Source: Arcuatula senhousia (Eukaryota > Mollusca > Bivalvia > Mytilida > Mytilidae). From it: 64,000 nucleotides of DNA. The notes under the pieces were generated by a model. That model made no database searches. It was given only the letters and a program-made list of their open reading frames with translations, and was not told where the DNA came from. The position numbers and the translations under genes were made by a program. The stretch lies in the NCBI GenBank assembly GCA_963971305.1, contig OZ020309.1, positions 9,107,001 through 9,171,000 on the forward strand, written 5' to 3'. This document shows positions 57,511 to 64,000 of the stretch, piece by piece. The number at the start of each line of letters is the position of its first letter. Position 1 is the first letter of the stretch.

Positions 57511-58524
57511 AGACATGTAAACAAAATTTAAGAGAAACTATATGCCACAATCTTGATATTTTGAATTCAGCTTTGTCCTTTTGTACTATATGGTGTCAAG
57601 CAATTTAATGAATGTACCTTTTCTACCTCCTGTTAACCTAATATTTTTAAAGATTCAATATGGTTTTATGTATTTCTTTATATGTTAAAGTGTAAAAGTA
57701 AGATTTTTATAGGACTGCAAACAATTGCAGACTTATAATGGTATGTTGCTGTTGTCCTGGTTGTGGTTATCTGCCTTGTTGTCTGTTAACTTTAGTGTAT
57801 ACACCATAAATTTAGTTCTAGTTATCCAAATGCAATGATATTCCTGGCTTACCATTGAAGGATGAGATTGCTAATGGGGGTCCCCCCTTTTTTGTTGAGA
57901 AATTAGGGGCCAAACTTGTTTTTTTGTTTGTTCAGGTTTACCAAATGCTGTGAAATTTTACAATGTTTCATACCACAAAAGGATGAATTGCATTGATTTT
58001 TTGGGGCCCAAAAGGGGCGAAAAATGAAACCATTTTATTTCTGGTCGGATTTTGAATTTATTTTTAAATGTTAAGTTTTGTCAAGTAGTCAATACAAAAT
58101 GGAGGATTAATTATTGCAGCCTCCCCTTTTTATACCCCGCCACAGGAAGTGGCAAGGTATTATGTTATACACTCAGTTTCTTTCGTTGTCTGGACGTTTG
58201 CCGTACCAAGGTTTCTGTATGATAACTTGAAAACATGTCAAGGGATTTGAATGTTATTTTGCACAGCTGTTGAGTACAATAAAATACTGGTCAAGTTAAA
58301 TTTTCAGGATGATCAGAAAAAACTTTATTGAAGATTTGCCACTTTGTAAATTTTCCAAATTTGAAAATGATTGAATTTAATGGTCTAAGAAAGATAACTC
58401 ATTTCTTTTCTGTCTCTCTATAGATGATAAGTATATAAAGTATAGGGTTAAATCCAGTATTGAAAGCCCCATTGGATTTAATGCATTACCAACTTTAGAA
58501 ATAAATTCATAGAAATTTCATCTT

Positions 58525-58654
58525 TAAAATGCCAAATCTTTCATATTTCATTAGATGAAGATAAGATGCAGTAGGTTCTTTTGCACTAATAAAATGCCAA
58601 ATCTTTCATATTTCATTCGATGAAGATAAGATGCAGTAGGTTCTTTTGCACTAA
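58525..58654. repeat. 65-bp direct tandem duplication
   Basis: Copies starting at 58525 and 58590 (TAAAATGCCAAATCTTTC...) differ by a single base (ATTAGATG against ATTCGATG). Confidence 0.85.
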
Positions 58655-59042
58655 TAAAATCATATACCTATGCGGCATATTTTGGCTTTTCACATGTCAC
58701 TGTTTGTAAACATTGTTATTTCGCAGTAAATTCCTTTAATACCCATACCTCAATAAATGCACTGGCAAAAAATCAAAATGTACTTTTAATGAAACTTTTT
58801 TTATGTTTTGGAGTTCATATACTAGAGATTTTTTTAAAAATTATTTGAAAAATTATCAACCAATCCTGGAGCTCAAAGATGTCAATTACGTAACAGAAAG
58901 CTCTCCTACAAAGGGGCGGATCTTAATGACGTATGCATATTTACTGAATTCAACCCTATATTATAGTATACAAATATATTAAACTTTTGATAAATATCTT
59001 GACGGAGTATTATTTAATGTGTCATTAGATGCCCTATTTCGA

Positions 59043-59866
59043 AAAAGGGTGGAGTATACTGTTTTACCCTTGTCCGTCTGTCTGTCGGAAACATAATTTC
59101 CGTCGCAGTTTTCTCAGCAACTATTACTCTATTTTATTCACAAGGTTGGGCGGAGCTTAAGTCCCTTGTCTTTAAGGTAAGATTTAAACGAACAAGTCCA
59201 AAATAATTGACCCGCGACCATCCCGGTCAATAAAATAGAGTAATACATGACACAGAGGTCTGATATTTTGTGTATAGCTTTCTCCTATAATACCATATGG
59301 TGTATACCAATTTCATGCTCCTAGGTAAACTACTTCCTGTTTACCGAATACCTAGGTTTTACACATAGTGTACATACATTCAAAATTTCCGTCACTTTTC
59401 TTAGCAATTACATGAGATAGAGGTATGATATTTTGTAAACAGCCTTATCCTATAGAACCATATGGTGTATACCAATTTTATGCTCCTAGGTAGTCTACTT
59501 CCTGTTTACTGAATACTTAGGTTTTTACACATAATGGTCAAAAATGCAAAATTTCCATCACAGTTTTCCAAGCAACTACATCAGATAGAGATCTGATATT
59601 TTGTATACAGCTTTATCCTGTAGTACCATATGGTGTATACCAATTTTATGCACCTAGTAAGTCTACTTCATGCTTACCGAATACTTAGGTTTTTACACAC
59701 AATGGACATGCATGCAAAATTTTCGTCAGTTTTCTAATCAACTACACGAGATAGATACAATATGGTGTATACCAATTTAATGCTCCATCGTCATCTACCT
59801 GCCGTTTAACTTAGGTTTTGGGAGCAGGGGTATCACTCGTGAGCATAAGCTCACAGATTTTCTTGT
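59043..59866. mobile_element. Tandem-core hairpin element, family C, copy 3 (inverted, interrupted)
   Basis: Reverse orientation: starts with the degraded right end (AAAGGGTGGAGTATACTG...GTCCGTCTGTCTGTC) and ends GGGGTATCACTCGTGAGCATAAGCTCACAG. TACTTCCTGTTTACC recurs about every 167 bp. A 120-bp TA-type MITE is inserted at 59124-59243. Confidence 0.8.
59124..59243. mobile_element. TA-type MITE (120 bp) inside family C copy 3
   Basis: TTACTCTATTTTATT and AATAAAATAGAGTAA form perfect 15-bp inverted ends, flanked by TA on both sides. The uninterrupted family C copies show the empty site. Confidence 0.8.
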
Positions 59867-60773
59867 TTAGATTATGAAATTAGGGACCATAAGGGCGAAT
59901 TTCGAAACTTTTTTATTTATTGTCTGATTTCATAATTTTATTTGCTAATTAATTCTTGTCAAGCAGTGAATTATCAAATTGAGGATTAATTCTGTGACAC
60001 TCCCCTCCCCTGATTGCTGTTACAGACCAAAAGGGGCAAAAATGAAAGGTAGTGGATAATCTTAATTAAGGATCAAAATGGGTTATAGTTTTGTAATTGT
60101 AATTTATTTTGGTCTGCTTTAAAAATAGTAAATTCCTTGTGAAATGTGGTTGTAAAGTCCACCAAAGGCAGCATGTGTCAAAACACTTTGTCAGTCCACC
60201 ATGGGCTGCATGTGTCCAGAGCAATTGACTATCCATATTGGCCTAAAACGTACAGGTTTTGACATGTTGCGGTCGTATAATGCTGTGCTCGGCGAATCTT
60301 TTTATTGATTACTGTAATAGAATAATTTTTTAAGGTTCCTTTTTTTGCAAGTGGCCATCAGTCAAACCACAAATTTATGATCTCCAGTTCTGTTTAGTAT
60401 AATTGTTCTATGCTCTTCATATTCATATAGTGTTTGGCATTTTCAACTTTTGGTAGAGCGCCTCTGATGAGTCTTGAATAGACACAACACATGTAAGGCG
60501 TAGCAAACTTTATTGTCTGGAACATTGCATCTTTGCTAGCCAAGGGTTACGATCTGCTATCTCTCATCTTCATGAAGATGAGAGATAAAGGGTCGTAACC
60601 CTTAGTTAGTGAAGATGGGAACATTTTTGTAATGGCAATATCTTAATGATTTGAATCTTGGGTTAACACAAACCACAAAATCACATATCTTTGAAGAAAT
60701 GTGTTATGTCTAAACCATGAAAAATGATATCCTTTATAGTTTTTTCACAGTATACAGTTCACTTACAACAAAC
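59867..60773. other. Non-coding stretch
   Basis: Contains the inverted copy of the 26077-26175 repeat (about 60410-60520) and a hairpin CTCTCATCTTCATGAAGATGAGAG (60561-60584). No gene recognised. Confidence 0.4.
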
Positions 60774-61325
60774 AAGAGTTAACACTTAAGTATGTCTCGC
60801 CTGCCGGCACTATCAGAAACAATTTATTTCTTACTTCGACAATATTTTGAATTCACATGGATTTTCAGTTTCTGAGATCAAAAAAATGTTTATAGAACTT
60901 TTCCATTGCTAATATATGCAATAAAAATAATCAAAGTCACTCAACCAGAAAATCTAGGTCAAGGTCAAAAGATGGGGATGTAACTGTGCTAAGCTACTAC
61001 TGGGGCATATGCATACCAAGTTTCATCAACCTAGGACTTATTAGTTCTTGAGATATGGAGGTGCTCGCAAAACTTTTCCATTTCTATTATATGTATTGAA
61101 AATTGTCAAAGTCACTCAACCCGAAAATCAAGGTCAAGGTCAAAAGATGGGGATGCAACTGTGCTAAGCTACTACTGGGGCATATGCATACTAAGTTTCA
61201 TCAACCTAAGACTTATAGTTCTTGAGATATGGAGGTGCTCATAAAACTTTTCCAAAAAGTTAACGCCGCCGCCAGTAAAGTAACACCTATGTCCAGCCTT
61301 GACATTTTGCAGGGGAGACAAAAAT
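60774..61325. mobile_element. Tandem-core hairpin element, family A, copy 2
   Basis: Left ACTTAAGTATGTCTCGCCTGCC, two 174-bp units (GGTCAAGGTCAAAAGATGGG near 60958 and 61132), short GCC run, right end degraded to TGCAGGGGAGACAAAAA. Confidence 0.75.
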
Positions 61326-62967
61326 GTAAACAGCTCCTTGCAACACTTAAATCAACTATTAAAGAACATTTTGAGGTTCCAAAGCTTACAATTCACCAAA
61401 TAAATATAAATTTGTAACATTTCAATAAGAAGGAACGATAGATTTAGAATCGATAGTGAAATTTAGTGTGTTTGTGTGTGATGTTTGTATCATATAGCAT
61501 TAACAAGAGCATATCTTGAGTTCCCTGAATTGGCAAAATTAGAGACCTTGACCTTAGTCTAAGCTTGTGGGATAAAAAAGAGGGTTTAAGGCTTAGACCC
61601 CCTTTCTAATCCAACAAGCATAGATGTGAATAAGCAGTGGTGGATCCTGAAATTCTGAAAAGAGGGGCCCACTGACTGGCCTATGAGGGGGCCAGCTTTG
61701 GTCACACTTTAATTAATGATATCCTATATATTCAACCAAATTTTCCACCAAAGGGCCCCCCAGGATCTGCCTATGATAACTTTCATGAAATTATATCAAG
61801 GCATTCAACATTTTTGCTCCAGAAACCAAAAGGCTGAGTTCTAAACTCCAGCCCTGACTGTTGTAAAAGATGGGGAAAACATGTACAAGTAGAAGTTCCT
61901 TGCTTTGAATTCATAAATTATTATAGCTTTTTCCAACATAGTCCAGAAACAAATAAACATACTTTTAAAGTAATTTATTTACTCCTCATTGCTAAAAAAA
62001 TCTTAACATTTATAAACAGCTTTTGAACACAGTTCAGAAAGATATATATATATATAGATATATATATATGAACACAAGATAGTTATGTTTATTATTTTTA
62101 TAATGTAGCATGTAGCACCTAGTAATGCCCTTTCAGTAAAAATGATCAAAATTAACGCTCTAAAATACCTTAATGATTGCTGGTCAATTTTTGAAAATTG
62201 CTGTCTGATTTTCAGAATCCTTTGAATTTTACCATTAAAATAGGGATACCTTTTTTGCCCAGTAACCCCTATTTTCTTTTTATAATAGGGTTAATTGGGT
62301 CTTAAAGAGCTAATTTACAAAGTTTAATAAATTTCTTGTTATTTTTTTCATAGGTTTTTACACTAAAACAAATCTAATGCTAAACCTATGAAAAAGTCAA
62401 AAAAGCCTTCTCCTGCCAAATTTTGAACTCTTTTTATCTCGAAAACCTATGAATTTCTAAGCTTATTTTGTGCCTTTACCTATGATCTATTCATCAAACA
62501 TACTAATTTAGAAACCTTGTTATTTTCAAACTGACCTGCAAACACCCTTAAATGTTTTTTTTTTCTTATTGGAAAATAAAAGACTTGTTATAAAATACAG
62601 AAAATAATTCATTGTTTACCCCAAAAGTTAGATTGAAATATAAAAACATAAAAACTTGAGCTGAATAAATACACAAACTGTTACATGTGTCAGTTAAAAC
62701 AGTTACTGGTTGAAACTGTTAAATGCTAACATCTATGGTGTAAACGAAAAATACAGGTACATTTTTATATACAACAAACAAAAATAATGAGTTTCAGGTT
62801 CATTTTGTCTCCATATAAAAAAGTCAACTGTTACAAGCCTATTTTACAGATCATGTGGTTCCTAGTCATATGACATTGATGGTATTCAGTCTTTAATATC
62901 GGACCAGCTCCCTCCGTGGTGTATCTATGGTTTTATTTGACCTTTCAACTCTTGGATGCTTCCTAAA
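61326..62967. other. ACTR6 downstream region, non-coding
   Basis: Includes a GCGGATCC-family MITE at 61640-61775 and a TA microsatellite at 62043-62069. TTTATT at 62932-62937 reads AATAAA on the minus strand 31 nt past the ACTR6 stop; other AATAAA matches lie further on, so the true poly(A) site is not determined. Confidence 0.4.
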
Positions 62968-63097
62968 TCACACATCAAACTTTTCAAAACAGATATTATG
63001 TCCATTTTCTTCATACTCTTCTCTCGTGATTGACAGCTTCTTTAACTGAGGATCTTTGGCTAACAGGGCACCTCCTTCCCAGGCATATGTGGAGGCA
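62968..63097 (-). CDS. ACTR6: Actin-related protein 6, last exon (C-terminal 42 residues)
   Basis: On the minus strand an acceptor AAATTTCAG precedes 63097. The exon reads one split base, then ASTYAWEGGALLAKDPQLKK, then LSITREEYEENGHNICF and EKFDV, with stop TGA at 62970-62968. The family signatures are YAWEGG, TREDYEENGH and the final EKFD(I/V) of ARP6. ARP6 is a nuclear actin-related protein, a core subunit of the SRCAP/SWR1 remodeller that deposits H2A.Z, and is linked to HP1 heterochromatin. The previous exon ends with AA, which with the leading T here completes an Asn codon (PEN|ASTYAW). The gene converges on SAP18. Only the 3' end lies in this window. Another nuclear Arp is unlikely given the ARP6-specific tail. 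Confidence 0.93.
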
Positions 63098-63956
63098 CTG
63101 AAATTTAAATTGAGAAATATTATGGTTTGAAAATCATATTTTTAATATGACAATAACGCAATATTTGTAAGCTTTGTAGTTTAAGTGATTTAAAAAGAAA
63201 TACAGTTTAGATCACTTAAGGTCATAATAAATCATTCCTAGATTCTTGTCCAAAGTTATCGAAAATATATTCTATTTCTTATCCATTTTGATAAAATATG
63301 CTTTCATTTTGAAGATAACGTCCAAAAACGTACATTTAAATTTGCCAATTATTAAAATAATTTTTTGAGGCAGCTGAGAAAATCAGAGTGGAAGGGGATG
63401 ATGCATTTGTTCAGGTCCTGCTTCAGAAATGTACAGTGAAACCTATCTAGACAGAATTCTTATCACAAAAAGAACCTGTCTGAACCACTGGTTTTCAAGT
63501 CCATATCTTAATATTCTTACACTGTGACGAATCAAGAAATTTTCAAACAGGAGGGTCACAATTTCAAAATATTTTCTCTTGTTTCATACAGTTATAAACC
63601 AAAATTTTCTGTCCAATGGGAGGGGGCACATCCGGCACACTGGTTCCAAATCAGCCTTGGCCACATATATTTTAACCTATTCAACCCAAAAATCTCTATA
63701 TAGCACAAATTTTCAGTCTCAAAGAGGTTTGTTTGGACAGGGTTCACTAAACAAAAGCTGCTTGGTCACTTTTTAAACTTTGTTTGATGCAAATTTCTGT
63801 TCTATATATTTATCATTAATCAGAATAAAAAAGATTGATCACTTTACATTATTTAAATATAATCAATCAATAAATCAGCAAACCACTTAAAAACTTTAGT
63901 CACTATTCATAACACAGAGCACACAACAAGGTCATTTATAAAGGTCAAATCCTTAC
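63098..63956 (-). other. ACTR6: ACTR6 last intron (859 nt)
   Basis: Bounded by donor GTAAGG (63956-63951) and acceptor TTTCAG (63103-63098) on the minus strand. AT-rich, no other gene. The short ORFs inside have no support. Confidence 0.8.
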
Positions 63957-64000
63957 TTTTCAGGTTTACACATTTTAAGGTCATATTCATCTGGGGTTAG
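63957..64000 (-). CDS. ACTR6: Actin-related protein 6, penultimate exon (3' part, runs off window)
   Basis: The minus strand reads LTPDEYDLKMCKPE and the two bases AA, followed by donor GTAAGG (63956-63951). It aligns with the conserved LTP-x-DYD...PEN stretch of ARP6 just before YAWEGG, and joins in frame to the last exon across an 859-nt intron. The exon continues beyond the right edge. Confidence 0.9.

Overview
This is animal nuclear DNA, not microbial. It is AT-rich and intron-bearing, with very little coding sequence and dense short repeats. The best guess is a bivalve mollusc, possibly a mussel. The evidence is a set of repeats built as tandem cores of about 170 bp, followed by a GGAC-type tetranucleotide run and a terminal hairpin, which is the plan of the bivalve 'pearl'/CvA-type elements. 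Taxonomy is inferred from repeat style and gene structure, not from a search.

Two conserved genes can be read with confidence, both from spliced exons shorter than an ORF caller would keep. SAP18 (plus strand) is complete: exons 44811-44882, 49370-49476 and 50798-51080 join in phase into 153 aa. ACTR6/ARP6 (minus strand) is present only as its last exon (62968-63097) and the end of the preceding exon (63957-64000), running off the right edge. The two genes converge, and both encode nuclear chromatin/RNA factors (Sin3/ASAP and SRCAP/SWR1).

Between them, on the same strand as SAP18 and about 430 bp past its poly(A) signal, lies an apparently intact DIRS-type tyrosine-recombinase retrotransposon, 52014-56674 (4661 bp). 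It has a gag-like ORF1, a reverse transcriptase/RNase H ORF with a methyltransferase-like tail, and a tyrosine recombinase. Its 39-bp inverted terminal repeat is perfect, and an internal complementary region matches both outer ends exactly and overlaps by ATT at the predicted circle junction. The pol frame has no usable ATG. It overlaps gag in the -1 frame across an in-frame A AAA AAC heptamer (53269-53275), so a Gag-Pol -1 frameshift is predicted.

The left 44 kb is mostly intergenic or intronic. It holds at least six families of hairpin-ended tandem-core elements (families A-G below, periods about 150-174 bp), many MITEs and foldbacks (several nested, giving relative ages), SINE-like repeats, and a few splice-bounded minus-strand candidate exons of unidentified genes. 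SAP18 intron 1 (4.5 kb) and intron 2 (1.3 kb) are themselves largely repeats. The right 7 kb before ACTR6 carries further copies of families A and C. No tRNA or rRNA genes, CRISPR arrays or bacterial-type operons were seen.
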